Assembly: GCA_964036315.1 (NCBI GenBank)
Contig: OZ038507.1
Location: 61,094,502 to 61,158,501, forward strand
Reading direction: 5' to 3'
Origin: Acanthosepion esculentum
Lineage: Eukaryota > Mollusca > Cephalopoda > Sepiida > Sepiidae
Length of the DNA: 64,000 nucleotides
Shown here: positions 1 through 10,934 of the stretch, in pieces
How the letters are laid out: each line of letters starts with the position of its first letter
Numbering within the stretch: position 1 is the first letter of the stretch
The notes under the pieces: generated by a model
Told to the model about the DNA's origin: nothing
Database searches by the model: none
The model's input: only the letters and a program-made list of their open reading frames with translations
Position numbers and translations under genes: made by a program

Positions 1-97
1 TTTTAGATGTTGTTTAAAAAAAAATTTTTTAACTATATCTAACAAAATTTTTTGTTTAACTATTCAAATATTTATAAAGATTTAAAATACCCAAGTT

Positions 98-150
<53 letters not shown>

Positions 151-480
151 TTACCAATCTATGTTCATTATTTCTCTATCACTGTCTTTCTCTCTTTCTC
201 TCTTTCTCACTTTATCTATCTATCTATTTATCTATCTATATATATGTGTGTGTGTGTGTTCGTGTGTGCGTGTGTGTGTGTTCGTGTGTGTGTATGTGCC
301 TGTCAATTCATCTATGTCTGTTCATTATCTCTCTATATATATATAAATATATATATATGTCTATCTATCTGTCTATCAGTCTTTTTACATCTATTTATTA
401 TCTGTCTATGTATCTGAGAGACATCCTCAAGAAACTGATTATCCAAGCTGATCTCGTCAGTCACATTAAACCATACTCAG
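1..480. repeat. Microsatellite cluster (TA, CT, TG, CTAT)
   Basis: A (TA)n run at about 104-147 is followed by CT-rich, TG-rich and CTAT-type runs to about 415. Open frames across it encode only low-complexity Ile-Tyr, Ser-Leu or Cys-Val strings and are not genes. Confidence 0.9.
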
Positions 481-584
481 TATGACCCCAACTCTAATTG
501 CAAAGCTTGTCAGTTTAACAAAGCCCTTACACATACTGTGGTATGTCATGTTCCATTCAATCTGGACTGACCGAAATCCACAAG

Positions 585-709
585 CAAAATCCACAAGCAA
601 CCAACTCAGGAGGTACAACTCAAGAACCATTGTCCATTACTGTCCATCAACAGTTAACAGTTGATGATTGTCAGTGATGGACTTCCTGAGTTGGCTGCTT
701 GTGGATTTT
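585..709. repeat. Imperfect inverted repeat (foldback)
   Basis: The segment reading AATCCACAAGCAACCAACTC is matched in reverse complement by GAGTTGGCTGCTTGTGGATT downstream. An inner arm pairs around CATCAACAG/CTGTTGATG. The arms leave a tiny loop near 653-660. The flanks (480-585, 710-1010) hold no recognisable gene. At about 843-880 there is a degenerate copy of the TGANNATGGCT...GAAAGC motif seen elsewhere in the window. Confidence 0.6.
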
Positions 710-1012
710 CAAAGATCATAGTGTGTGTAAGTAAGAGTTTTTTTTTTAACTGCCAAGAAGCACACAAACCCATCGGACTCTACACTGCAAAAGTACTATG
801 TAGCAGCCACACACGGAATTTCATCATCCAAAAACACATCCTTGACAATGGCTAGAGAATTAACTGAAAGCGCTCAGCATAATTATAACTATGGACAATT
901 CTTAAATTCTTTAAGCCCTGATAAACGGAGAAAAAAAAGTTAGATTGCTGGAAAAACTCAAAAGATTAATTAAATCTTCCTTGTCGGCCGTTTTCAATGC
1001 AAGATGCATATA

Positions 1013-1283
<271 letters not shown>

Positions 1284-1505
1284 CCGTATATTTCCGAGTA
1301 TAAAGTGACCTTTAGATAAGACGTGGTCAAAAAATATATCAAGTTTTCATGAATTTATCCTATACCTTTATTATAAGACGACTGATTATTGATTATATAA
1401 AGACGATGTTATTGGAAATGTTGTTACTTACTGTGTCCTTAGAAATTCAAAATAAACAAAATAACAAAACCGATTTTGTATTATGTTTTTTCCTACACTA
1501 AACAA

Positions 1506-1559
1506 AACAAAACAATGATTTCCCTTTTACGTTACGTAACAGGGAAATCATTGTTTTGT
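1506..1559. other. Perfect short hairpin
   Basis: ACAATGATTTCCC and GGGAAATCATTGT (extended by CAAA/TTTG) form arms of about 18 bp around a loop of about 17 nt that itself contains ACGTTACGT. It is not followed by a T-run typical of a terminator. Role unknown. Confidence 0.6.
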
Positions 1560-1966
1560 CTACGTTTCATCACATGATCTCTTGCAAGTACTGATTCTTT
1601 TTTCTTTTTTCCTCCTCCTTTCCTATATCTAAACACTTAAAAGCTCCCTGGTGTACTAACTGCCATTTACTTATACTTCATCGACAATCTCAAAATACCG
1701 CTTATAACTACGATAATGTACGATAATACTACATTCCACTTTCAACATTTTCTCAGCTGAACTTGCATGGATACAATTTGATTTCATTGATATGGAATTA
1801 TTCTTCGAATAGGCAATTTATTATAAAGTTATGCCAGTAATATATAAGATAGAAATGGTTTTATTACTTTTATTATCAGCTTATTTGATAATGTGACTCT
1901 TTTCATGTACGTTATTGGTTATCGCACCGAGGCTGAGATTAGCTTACCGACAAACATCACTCAGAA

Positions 1967-1967
<1 letters not shown>

Positions 1968-2039
<72 letters not shown>

Positions 2040-2315
2040 TACGGAAATATATATATATATATATAGTTTACGAAAAACTAGGTAATCCGTATGGGTAAAC
2101 CCAAGGAGGATAAAATCCAGAGAGCTCAATCATGTCACTTCCTCACTTCGTTAATTTACATATGCTTAGTACTGCCCGTCAAAAATGTTTTCATTTTTTG
2201 TTTCAACATGTGGAAGTAAAGTCTGATGATCCGCGGTCCTTTAAAAGGGCTGTGGTGAAATAATTTATTACATGGAACCTTAAAGTGGTCTGTTTTTATT
2301 TTTATTTAAATTAAA

Positions 2316-2411
<96 letters not shown>
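1968..2411. repeat. (TA)n arrays with a shared flanking module
   Basis: TA runs at about 1968-2035, 2048-2066 and 2318-2394, the last passing into (TG)n. Between them lies a module starting GTTTACGAAAAACTAGGTAA (about 2067-2130) and a second part containing GATCCGCGGTCCTTTAAAAG (about 2208-2310). The same module recurs at 16852-17060, 23700-23905 (rearranged) and 46967-47006, each time beside (TA)n. It is therefore an interspersed element rather than chance flank. Confidence 0.75.
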
Positions 2412-2564
2412 CAACAAATATTGTCATAATTTAAAATGTAAATATCTAAGTAAATACATGTCCCACGCAAAGGAAATTAAATAGTTTTCATGTTGAGCAA
2501 TAAAGGACTTATTTATCAAAATTCGAACAAGATATTCAAAGGTTGTAGACTTTATAACCGAATT

Positions 2565-2815
2565 CACTAAGCTTCACAAATGCTCAATATGCACACAACC
2601 TGCGACAAAACAGACGTCAAGTCGGTAGTCCAGCTCCTGTCAAACACGCTGTAGCATGTCTTGCGTAACATTGTCCAGCGTATCAATGATCCTCTGCTGA
2701 ATTTTCTCTAGGCTTGTATGAAGAGAGTGGGATATAGACTTGCCCTTTCATAGAGAACCGTAGAAAATCAGGTGAACGTGATGGCCATTTCAACAGCACA
2801 TTGTCATTATCATTA
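2565..2815 (-). pseudogene. Mariner-type transposase C-terminus (dead)
   Basis: Read on the minus strand, one frame gives LEKIQQRIIDTLDNVTQDML, then RV, a stop in place of the usual Trp, then QELDYRLDVCFVAGCVHIEHL. This matches the C-terminal tail of insect/invertebrate mariner transposases, where a helix is followed by R(L)xxC...GxHIEHL. Upstream on the same strand there is a WPSRSPD-like remnant of the third catalytic motif in another frame. The in-frame stop and frameshift show it is inactive. No flanking inverted repeats were found. Confidence 0.65.
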
Positions 2816-2879
2816 GCAAGCGCGATCTATTTTCCTGCTAGATTCTGATTGAGAAGATAAGGCCACACAATTAACTTGA

Positions 2880-3511
2880 CCCTTTGAGCCCTGACCACCG
2901 CTTCACCGGTGGTAGAGAAAAATGACAATGACCGGCCACCGGTTGAACCGTAGGTAAACACTTGTTTTGCTGTTGTGTTGTTCCTGGGAACTTTCCCCCA
3001 GAAAGTCAAGTCCTTCAGCTTCAGAAAGTCCCTAGATCAATACAGTGTGGATCTGGTGGGTGCATTCCGGCCAGCTGCAGTGAACAGGCAGTCAATCAAC
3101 GCTGATGCTCTGGAACGCCTGCAAAATGTTGGTCTCCACTTCACAGAGACACCAGAAGATGTCTCCACTAATAACTTCTGTGCTGTGTTCTCTTATAAAT
3201 ACAATAAATTCAAGCAGAAAGACCCAACTGCGGCCTACAAAGACTATCCTGTCAAAGCTGTGAAGTCTTTAGTCCGCTGCACAACATCCCAGCGCTTATT
3301 GCGCATCAAGAGAGGCAGCACCTCTGGGTAGACAGGCCCACGAAGAAAGAATTCTGGCGATACAATGAAGGCATGCAATCATATTGTCTCTTTGCTAAGT
3401 ATAATGCATATATTTTGTAACTATTTTTATACCAATTATTAGCGAATTTTGACTCGGGAGCTCAGGCAGAAAGAAGGGTTAAAATTATTCAGGAACGCAG
3501 GGCTCAAAGGG
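2880..3511. mobile_element. piggyBac-type element with TTAA-like flanks
   Basis: The termini are inverted copies of CCCTTTGAGCCCTG: left at 2880-2893, right as CAGGGCTCAAAGGG at 3498-3511. The right end is followed by TTAA (3512-3515); the left is preceded by TTGA, one change from TTAA. CCC-type ends at a TTAA target are the hallmark of piggyBac transposons. At 632 bp it is too short for a full transposase (usually about 600 residues) and is non-autonomous. Confidence 0.75.
2975..3331 (+). pseudogene. Open frame inside piggyBac-type element
   Basis: A frame of 118 codons with a complex, non-repetitive composition lies inside the TIRs. In a shifted frame just past its end (about 3325-3417) the reading PTKKEFWRYNEGMQSYCLFA continues for some 30 residues, which suggests one frameshifted coding sequence. 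I do not recognise a domain, and the DDBD-type catalytic motifs of piggyBac are not visible. It may be the remains of the element's own protein or captured host sequence. Confidence 0.35.
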
Positions 3512-3544
3512 TTAAGACAAAATGATGTCAATGTTTTTATTATG

Positions 3545-3800
3545 TAGGGTATGGTGGCGTAGACACGGGGTCGGCGAACCACGTTCGAATTTCGATCCTA
3601 ACCACATTTGTTTACTTCACATTGACAGCCTTGAGAGAAGCATGAGACCATTATACCCTTAAATATTATGGTGTTCCATTTCAGAAAAAGTTACTCTTAA
3701 AAAAAACTGCCTTCCCTGGAATTTGAACTTTGATCACCAGTTCTTATTACGGCTCCATTAACCATTACGACACAGGCACCTCCAGCATTGAAAAGCGTTT
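3545..3800 (+). repeat. tRNA-like SINE fragment
   Basis: ATGGTGGCGTAGACACGGGG resembles a degenerate A box, and CACGTTCGAATTTCGATCC a duplicated or degenerate B box. A reverse-strand piece, GGAATTTGAACTTTGATCAC (about 3719-3738), looks like a second SINE head in the opposite direction. No intact tRNA fold is evident. Confidence 0.4.
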
Positions 3801-4103
3801 TTTGTCTGGAGAAATTTTTTACACACTTTACAGATATTGACTTTGCTTAGTACCGTACGATGTCACAAAAGAGAGAAAAATGGAGAAAGAAGATGGTGTT
3901 GCGCCGATTTCCAAATACAGCTGAATCCCTCATATCCGGAGTGCCTCATATCCGGAATCCCTCATATCCGGAATCACGCATATCCGGAATCACGCATATC
4001 CGGACATGATTTTGATTTGAACTATTTGGGTGATATATAACTGATTTGAAATTTGTTTTTCGGGAAATTTACTTTGGATGATTGTTCATGTTTATTTCAC
4101 CCG

Positions 4104-4312
4104 AATGGCTTGTACTGGTGCAAAAGATGATGGAAATAAGAGGAAAGGAACAACTTTGGAGATATCGCAAAAAGTGGTAATTTTAAACAGACTAGACGCT
4201 GGTGAAAGTTCATTGTAACTAATGGCTGTGTTCATCATAGGAAGGTCAACATTGTATGATTTAAAATCTTCCAAAGAAACTATTCTCCAGCGTTCACACT
4301 GTCACAATGAAC
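4104..4312 (+). pseudogene. CENP-B/pogo N-terminal HTH remnant
   Basis: The plus-strand translation reads MACTGAKDDGNKRKG, TLEISQKVVILNRLDAGESS, L, stop, LMAVFIIGRSTLYDLK, SSKETI. This aligns with the first helix-turn-helix of CENP-B, jerky and Tigger proteins (KRK..LTLEEKLEIIKRLEAGES...IGRSTIYDIKK). An in-frame TAA interrupts the turn. In the family this domain binds the element's terminal repeats. It is inactive as it stands. Confidence 0.75.
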
Positions 4313-4328
4313 TAGGAAATTATAAAAC

Positions 4329-4597
4329 ATGATTGCGATGAAACCTGGACTGAAATTGAAAAAGCTATTGAAAAGGTTGTCATTTTTATGGAAAGAAAGC
4401 CAACATTCAGCTATGACGATTGCAATAACGCACACAGAGTTAAAAAGTGTTTTTCGCTTAAAAAAATTTCAAGAACGAAAGCAAAACGAAATGCAGAAAA
4501 AGTTGAGAATGACATTAGAAGAGAAAGAATCATCAGGCAACAGCAATTAAAAAATCTTCGTAACATTTGTTTTGCATACGTATTATACTTAATCTAA
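4329..4597 (+). pseudogene. Tigger/jerky-like transposase C-terminal tail
   Basis: A basic, charged stretch reads DCDETWTEIEKAIEKVVIFM then ERKPTFSYDDCNNAHRVKK and KAKRNAEKVENDIRRERIIR. It resembles the region after the DDE domain of jerky/Tigger proteins, where a helix pair precedes a basic tail. It begins soon after the HTH fragment, so the roughly 250-300 residues of catalytic core usual for the family are missing. Homology here is less certain than for the HTH. Confidence 0.45.
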
Positions 4598-4826
4598 TGA
4601 ATATTCATTAACATTACATAATTTATTTCTTTTTCCTTAAAATCAATTCCGTTATATTTCACTCACCATTATCTTATTTTGTTTACTATAAAACATTGAA
4701 AATAAATGTTAAACCTGATTTCAGTTCTTTTATTTTAATCTAAATATAACCCCTCATATCCGGACTTTGTAACCAGTTCCTCGTATACAGAAGGCCTTGT
4801 TAGTCTGGTTTTCAGGGATTCTACTG

Positions 4827-5034
4827 TAGTTGAAAGGTGCCTTCGAGATACGAACGGTGACTAGAGTCGGGAGGAAGGACAGATTTGACTGAGGCACTAA
4901 GCAGGTGGAAGCTAATAAGACTTGAATAATGATTGAGAATTCAAGTAAATTAAGTGAAAATAAAATGAGTCATTCTTGAAATAGAGGTTTTAAGAAGTAA
5001 ACAACAGTGAGAAGTGATCAGGCAAATAAGCGGG
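4827..5034. other. Unremarkable spacer
   Basis: No gene, repeat family or motif recognised between the pogo-like element and the GAAA array. Confidence 0.5.
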
Positions 5035-5089
5035 GAAAAGAAAGAAAGAAAAGAAAAAGAACGAAAGAAAGAACACAAAGAAAGAACAA

Positions 5090-5141
<52 letters not shown>

Positions 5142-5738
5142 AATGAAAAGAAAAGAAACAGAAAAAAGACAGAAAAGAGAGAAAGGAAGAAAAGGAAAAG
5201 AAAAAAGAAAGAATTCGCATGAAGAAAGAAAGAAATTAAGAAAGAAAGAAAGAAAGAAAGCAAAAAAAAGAAAGAAAGAAAGAAAGGAAAAGAACGAAAG
5301 AACTCAGAGAAAGAATAAAATATTCGAAAGAAAAGGAAGAAAAGAAAAACTCATATAAAGAAAGAAAGAAAAAAGAAAGAAAAGGTTCTAAAAAAGGGAA
5401 AAGAATGAACTCAAAGAAAGAAAGAAAGAAAGAAAGAAAGAAGGAAAGAAAGAAAATGTTCGAAAAAAAACAAAAGAAGCTCAAAGAAAGAAAGAAATCA
5501 GATAAAGAAACAAAGAAAGAAAAAATATTCGAAAGGAAAGAAAAAGAACGAAAGAATGAACTCAGATACAAAGAAACAAAGTGAAAAGGGCTAAAGAAGT
5601 CAGATACTGAAGAAAAGAACGAAAGAAAGAAAGAAAGAAAGAAGGAAAGAAAGAAAGAAAGAAAGAAAGAAAGAAGAAAAGAAAGAAAGAAAGAAAGAAA
5701 GAAGAAAAGAAAGAAAGAAAGAAAGAAAGAAAGAAGAA

Positions 5739-5778
<40 letters not shown>

Positions 5779-5782
5779 AGGA

Positions 5783-5822
<40 letters not shown>

Positions 5823-5858
5823 AGGAAAGAAAGAAAGAAAGAAAGAAAGAAAGAAGAA

Positions 5859-5906
<48 letters not shown>

Positions 5907-5974
5907 AGAAAAGAAAGAAAGAAAGAAAGAAAGAAAGAAGAAAAGAAAGAAAGAAAGAAAGAAAGAAAGAAGGA

Positions 5975-6026
<52 letters not shown>

Positions 6027-6780
6027 AAAACAAACAAATTGAAAAAGATTGGAATGAATAAAAATGCTGCTTTCAAATCATTTACTCGATTTAGCGTCTC
6101 AATAAATTCTGTGACCGGAAATAGCGTCTAATACCGGTTCAGAGGAAGTCCTTCTGATTAGACAATAACAATGTTTGGTCTTTGTTGTTGAAAGTCTTGG
6201 GCGTTTTTTGTTTTTTTGTTTTTCTATAACAAGAGGACGTCATGAAAAACGGGGCAAAATATTGGGTACGATAGCGGTGACGTTTTTTTAATAATAGATA
6301 GAAAGAAAACACGGAAAGAAGAAAAAATACAGCGGGACAGGTGATGGTGAAAGTAAAAACAAGAAGAAGAAGGAGGAGGAGGAGGAGGAGGAGGAGGAGG
6401 AGGAGAAAAAACAAAGACAGAAAATGTTAGCAAGAAAAGGAAAAGAGTGTAGGAAAGAAGTCATATATAAAAGACAAAATAAAGAAAGAGAGAAAAGACA
6501 TAATGTCAATAACGTATATAAGTGAAAAAAGAAAGAGAGAAAGAAAGAAAGAAAGAAAGAAAGAAGGAAGGAAATGAGATAATGTCAATAAAGTAACGTA
6601 AAGAAAGAAAACAGGTAGGAAAATAGATAATGTCAATAAAATATCGAAATGAAAGAAAGAAAGAAAGAAAGAAAGAAAGAAGGAAAAGTGATAATGTCAA
6701 TAATGTAAAGAAGAGAAAAAAGAAAAAGGCATGAAGAAAAAGAGATAATATCAATAAAGCAACGAAGTGAAAGAAAAAAC

Positions 6781-6843
<63 letters not shown>

Positions 6844-6943
6844 AAAGAGATAACGCCAATAATGAAACGAAGTGAAAGGAAAAAAAGAAAACCAGTACTA
6901 GGGAAAAGAAATAATATCAATAATGTAACGAAGTGAAAGACAA

Positions 6944-6975
<32 letters not shown>

Positions 6976-7720
6976 GAGAAAGAAAGAAAGAAAGAAAGAA
7001 AAAAAGAAAGAAAAGAGTTAATATAAATAATGTAACGAAGTTGAAGAAAGAAAGAAAGAAAGAAATGTTGAAAAAAAGAAAGGTTGAAAGAAAGAAAGAA
7101 AGAAAGAAAGGTTGAAAGAAAGAAAGAAAGAAAGGTTGAAAGAAAGAAAAAGAAAAGAAATAATGTCAATAATTTAACGAAGTAAAAGACAAAAGAAAGA
7201 AAGAAAGCAAGAAGGAAAAGAGATAATATAAATAATGTAACGAAGTGAAAGAAAGAAAGAATTTAACGAAGTGAAAGAAAAAGAAAGACAGAAAAGAGAT
7301 AATGTCAATAAAGTAACGAAGTGAAAGACAAAAGAAAGAAAGAAAGAAAGGTTGAAAGAAAAAAAGAAAAGAGTTAATATAAATAATGTAACGAAGTTGA
7401 AGAAAGAAAGGTTGAAAGAAATGTTGAAAGAAAGAAAGGTTGAAAGAAAGAAAGAAAGGTTGAAAGAAAGAAAAAGAAAAGAGATAATGTCAATAATTTA
7501 ACGAAGTGAGAGTAAAAGAAAGAAAGAAAGAAGGAAAAGAGATAATATAAATAATGTAACGAAGTGAAAGAAAGAAAGAAAGAAAAGAGTTAATTATCAA
7601 TAAAGTGAAAGAAAAAAGAAAGTAGCAAAAGAGATAAAGTCATTAGTGAAAGAAAAAAGAAAGAAAGCAAAGAGGGAGAAAGATAATGTCAATACTGTAA
7701 CGAAATGAAAGAAGAAAGAA
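5035..7720. repeat. 2.7-kb (GAAA)n array with recurring spacer
   Basis: Almost continuous purine-rich GAAA units with scattered GGAA, GAAAA and AAACA variants. A pure (GGA)n run sits at about 6369-6404. From about 6484 onward a spacer of about 30 bp, built on GATAATGTCAATAATGTAAC then GAAGTGAAAG, recurs some sixteen times between GAAA blocks. The long poly-Phe/Leu/Ser frames on the minus strand and poly-Lys/Glu frames on the plus strand come from this array and are not genes. Confidence 0.95.
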
Positions 7721-7996
7721 ACGTGAAAAAGAAAATTGTCTTGATTATGTATATGTGATAAAGAGCGTTCTGTTAAGAACTGTACAAATGACATTATTTT
7801 GACCACATAGACCAGTGGTTCATTACCCTTTTTTGGCCATGCCCCACCTAAGAATCTGTAAGCGTTCTGCCTCTGCCACCCCCTGTGACATATAATTCTT
7901 ATTCTTCAAAAAGTGAACTCCTATTCACGTAGAGGAAGTCTAAAAGGTCAATAACTGAACTTTCCTTAAGAATTTGAGACTGCAGATATGCAACTG
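7721..7996. repeat. Possible hAT-type terminus
   Basis: CCAGTGGTTCATTACCC (about 7812) resembles the CAGTGGTTCTCAACC termini of hAT elements. A partner end is not evident nearby. The rest of the interval shows nothing recognisable. Confidence 0.35.
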
Positions 7997-8767
7997 ATAT
8001 TGAGAATCATTTATCCGAAATTCTGGGGGCAGGATGTGCTTCAGTTTTCATATTTTTTCGGATTTTGGAATACAAGCTATTTAATTTGTATAAACCATCT
8101 ATAAAATGGAATAGCTTGGCAATGGAACCCAGGCATGAACACGATATCCCTTTACAATTCATAACATAGCTTATACATATATCTTGAAGGTAGGTTTATA
8201 GAAAATTTAATAAATTTTGTGTATATACAGATACAGGTAATGACGTTCACGCGAATTTTTATGTGATGAAATTAAGATTTCACGTAATAATACTGCTTTG
8301 TGCTTGTACGTGTTTTGTGCTTTGTACGTGTACAAAAAAGACATCATTACTACTAACAAAAATATATATAAATACAGAACTTTTTGACATTTTTAATAAT
8401 ACCTTTACTGAGCATGAAACACCTGGTAAGTAACCCACGAACGAAGGTTTTGTTGTCATGATCGCTAACAAAAAAAACTGGCGCTAACCCAGGCTACGTA
8501 GCTAGACTGGGGAACTGTAAGTAACCCACGAACGAAGGATTTGTTGTCATGATCCCTATCAAAAAAATGGCGCCGACGTAGGCTACGTAGCTGGGCTGGG
8601 GGACCCCCATCCAGGGTAGATGAGGTCAACAGCTGTACATCATCTAGGAACCATCCCATTGTTTTATGAAATGTTCTATTTCTGGCAAGTTATGTCAATA
8701 CCTGAAAAACTTTCTGATTTTGGAGGTTTTCTGGTTTTCGAATTTCGGATAAAGGATACTCAACTTG
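7997..8767. mobile_element. Tigger-like non-autonomous element
   Basis: The left end TTGAGAATCATTTATCCG and right end CGGATAAAGGATACTCAAC are inverted copies. TTTTTCGGATTTTGGAATAC follows inside the left end. This end structure (GTTGAGTATCC-TTATCCGAAAT and a subterminal TTTCGGATTTTGGA) is strikingly like Tigger-derived elements described in vertebrates. There is no transposase frame. A 91-bp direct duplication lies inside. Confidence 0.6.
8427..8608. repeat. 91-bp direct duplication
   Basis: Two tandem copies start at 8427 and 8518, each opening TAAGTAACCCACGAACGAAG and containing GGCTACGTAGCT. They differ by several substitutions and short indels. They lie within the Tigger-like element. 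Confidence 0.75.
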
Positions 8768-8835
8768 TAGTATTATCATTTAAGATTATAATTTTATAAT
8801 ATTAATAAAAAATATTGTATTACTATTTTCTTTTA

Positions 8836-9405
8836 TAAGCATTTCACCCCCAAGCAAGGCGGAAGTGCCACTAGTACGCAAGGGACTACGGTAAGTGAAA
8901 CTAAGGGAAAAGACTGGGAACAGGGAGGGGGAGGAAAGGATAAAAAGAAGAACGGGTATCAAGACATCAGAAGATATCGATTGAGATTACATTTAAACTT
9001 TTGAAGATTATAGTTACCAGGGAAGCAAGTAAGAGGAAGGGAATTCCACTGTCGGGAAGTGCGAAAGAAGAAGTTGTTAGAGTAGAAGAGGCGGTTATAT
9101 TTAACTGTTTCGACAGTAACAGGGTGGGACCGAGAGGCCAACCTTGTAGCACGCTTAAATTCATGCAGTTGGGGCACCAGTGAAAATAGCTTGTCATGAA
9201 AATATTTGCAGAAAAGACAGAGGCAAGCCACATTACGTCCGTGAGAAATTGACTGGAGTCGAGATGCCAAGTCAAGACCGATCACATTGCATATCTGTCT
9301 CTGGATTTTGTCGAGAACCTCCAGATAAACAGCGGGACACCAGACCATATATGACAACAGTATTCCATGCATGGACGAATAGTAGATTTGTAGATGCATA
9401 CGTAA
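8836..9405 (-). mobile_element. LINE 3' end, jockey-like (copy 1)
   Basis: On the minus strand a 146-codon frame (9399-8959) runs from within the post-RT region to the stop: LDKIQRQICNVIGLDLASRL, then RNVACLCLFCKYFHD, FRTSRQWNSLP, and NLQKFKCNLNRYLL. This block (LDKIQRR...HRRxVaslxlFYkYfHG...SRLWNSLP...FKcnVnrhL) is the conserved segment after the catalytic domain of jockey/CR1-type LINE reverse transcriptases. The 3' untranslated end with its GCTTGGGGGTGAAATGC-type tail lies at about 8836-8880. Truncated at the 5' side, as LINE insertions usually are. Confidence 0.7.
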
Positions 9406-9411
9406 TTACAC

Positions 9412-9770
9412 ACTACGAGGCTGGCATCCCGTTCCCATCCCTTCACCGTTGAAACTATTAGATGTAGACGTCTCTTCTACTCCAATAGCTTCATGTCTCG
9501 CACATCTCGCCTGTGGAACTCCCTTCCTTATTCCTGTTTCCCTGACAAATACAATCTCCAACTATTTAAGGGTAACGTCAGTCGACATCTCCAGTTGCCT
9601 TGATCTATCCACTTCCCTTCTCCGCATCCTTTCTCTTTTCATTCCTATCGGCCCTCGCTCCAAATCTTCTGTAACCCCCTTGCCTTGATCGATCCACTAT
9701 CTTTCTCCACATCCTCTCCTTTATCACTCCTATCTGCTCTTCCTCCAAACCTTCTGTAACCCCTTGTAAT
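9412..9770 (+). mobile_element. LINE 3' end, jockey-like (copy 2)
   Basis: Plus-strand copy of the same family. It begins at ACGAGGCTGGCATCCCG, contains the CTCGCCTGTGGAACTCCCTT segment (RLWNSLP) and TCTCCAGTTGCCTTGATC (the C-terminal HLQLP), then two rounds of the 3' UTR phrase ending CTTCTGTAACCCC. It starts within 15 bp of the end of copy 1 in opposite orientation. Confidence 0.7.
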
Positions 9771-10185
9771 TACACATAAATATTTTTATGTGTGCATACT
9801 GTATAAGCATTGTATGTGTTAATTCGAGCACAAACGCATACTCACACAGATTCAACAGAAAGAAATTCACTGTAAATACCTCATTCTCGAATTAACAAAG
9901 TTTGCAAGAAAAAGAAAAAAGGAACAGGGTAATAATGAAATAATATCAAACAAGCAAGCAAACAATATATGTAAATTAACAGGTAAGAAGTCAAAATGTT
10001 TACAAACTAAGAATGACATCGACGCACAAAAGCAAGTTCGGACAAACGAACATAACATTCTGTCTTCCAGACAAGGCAGATCGGGACTGAGTAATGTCAA
10101 ACTGCAAACGGGCCTGTTTTATTGGTTAAGAAAAAAAAATCCCAGTATGCATTTGTGTGCTTCTGCCAATAAAAGGAGAGAAGCA
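9771..10185. other. No recognised feature
   Basis: Moderately AT-rich sequence between two LINE fragments. No convincing gene, repeat family or RNA seen on either strand. Confidence 0.5.
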
Positions 10186-10189
10186 AATG

Positions 10190-10930
10190 TTCAAACGCCG
10201 GTGTCCCCTAAGGCTCTCTCCTGTGTCCTAGCTGTTTCTGATCTTCACCAATGACCCCTTAATGTCATCATTTCCCGAATAGGTATTTATGTAGATGACA
10301 CTACCATTTACTACTGTCTAAGTAACTAATCCGTCAGAGCTGACAAAGCAAACCTGGCAGCTGCTCTTAAAAAAAGAACTCCAATCAGTGGTTAAATGAT
10401 ACAAGAAATGGCTTGTAAATTTGAGCACCGAGAAAACAGTGCATTTATTTAATCACCACAAAGACTCCAGGTGAGGAAGACACTGTGCCTTCTTGGCCTC
10501 ACGTTTTCAACTGACTTGAAGTGGAGCGACTCCATCGAATCAATAGCTGCATCTACTGCAAGGAAAGTTGGTTCACTGTCTCGTGCCAGAAAATCTTTCT
10601 CGTCAGAATCCATCTTGCACATTTACAAATCTACCATTCGTCCAAGCATTGAATTTTGTTATTATTATATCTTGTCTGGTGCACCTGATGTGCACCTTGA
10701 GATCCAAAGAAGGAACTGTAATGTAATCGATCATGACCAGGTATCTCGACTTCAGTTACTTACTCACGGACGTGACGTGGCTTCCCCCTGTCTTTTCTAC
10801 AGATATCTTCATAGCAACTGCTCTGGATAGCATTTTCCACCGGTGCCGCGACTACATGAATTTAATCAGGCTACTAGATTGGCATTTAGGTCCCACCCTT
10901 TATCTGTTGAAATAACTAAATGAAAAGAAA
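10190..10930 (+). mobile_element. LINE fragment with RT catalytic motif (copy 3)
   Basis: The longest LINE piece. About 10205-10260 gives a degraded 'PQGS..SPVLF..F.NDL' signature. GIYVDDTTIYY (YVDD codons at 10288-10299) is the reverse transcriptase metal-binding motif, and KKWLVNLSTEKTVHLF (around 10405-10450) is the next conserved block. From 10471 a separate frame holds the thumb and post-RT region (LGLTFSTDLKWSDSI, STIRPSIEFC, DVASPCLFYRYLH). Frameshifts separate the blocks, so it is inactive. Confidence 0.75.
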
Positions 10931-10934
10931 CTGT

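Larger units (their letters stand above)
3918..4826 (+). mobile_element. pogo/Tigger-like element, internally deleted
   Basis: Terminal inverted repeats CAGCTGAATCCCT (3918) and AGGGATTCTACTG (ending 4826) lie between TA dinucleotides, as in pogo-superfamily elements. Subterminal CTCATATCCGG units are repeated four to five times on the left and once on the right; such repeats are often transposase binding sites. The 909 bp hold an N-terminal DNA-binding region and a C-terminal tail but no room for the DDE catalytic domain. Confidence 0.8.

Noticed and set aside
5236..6033. 265-codon frame on the minus strand
   Set aside because: Phe-Leu-Ser repeats from the GAAA array; no gene-like composition.
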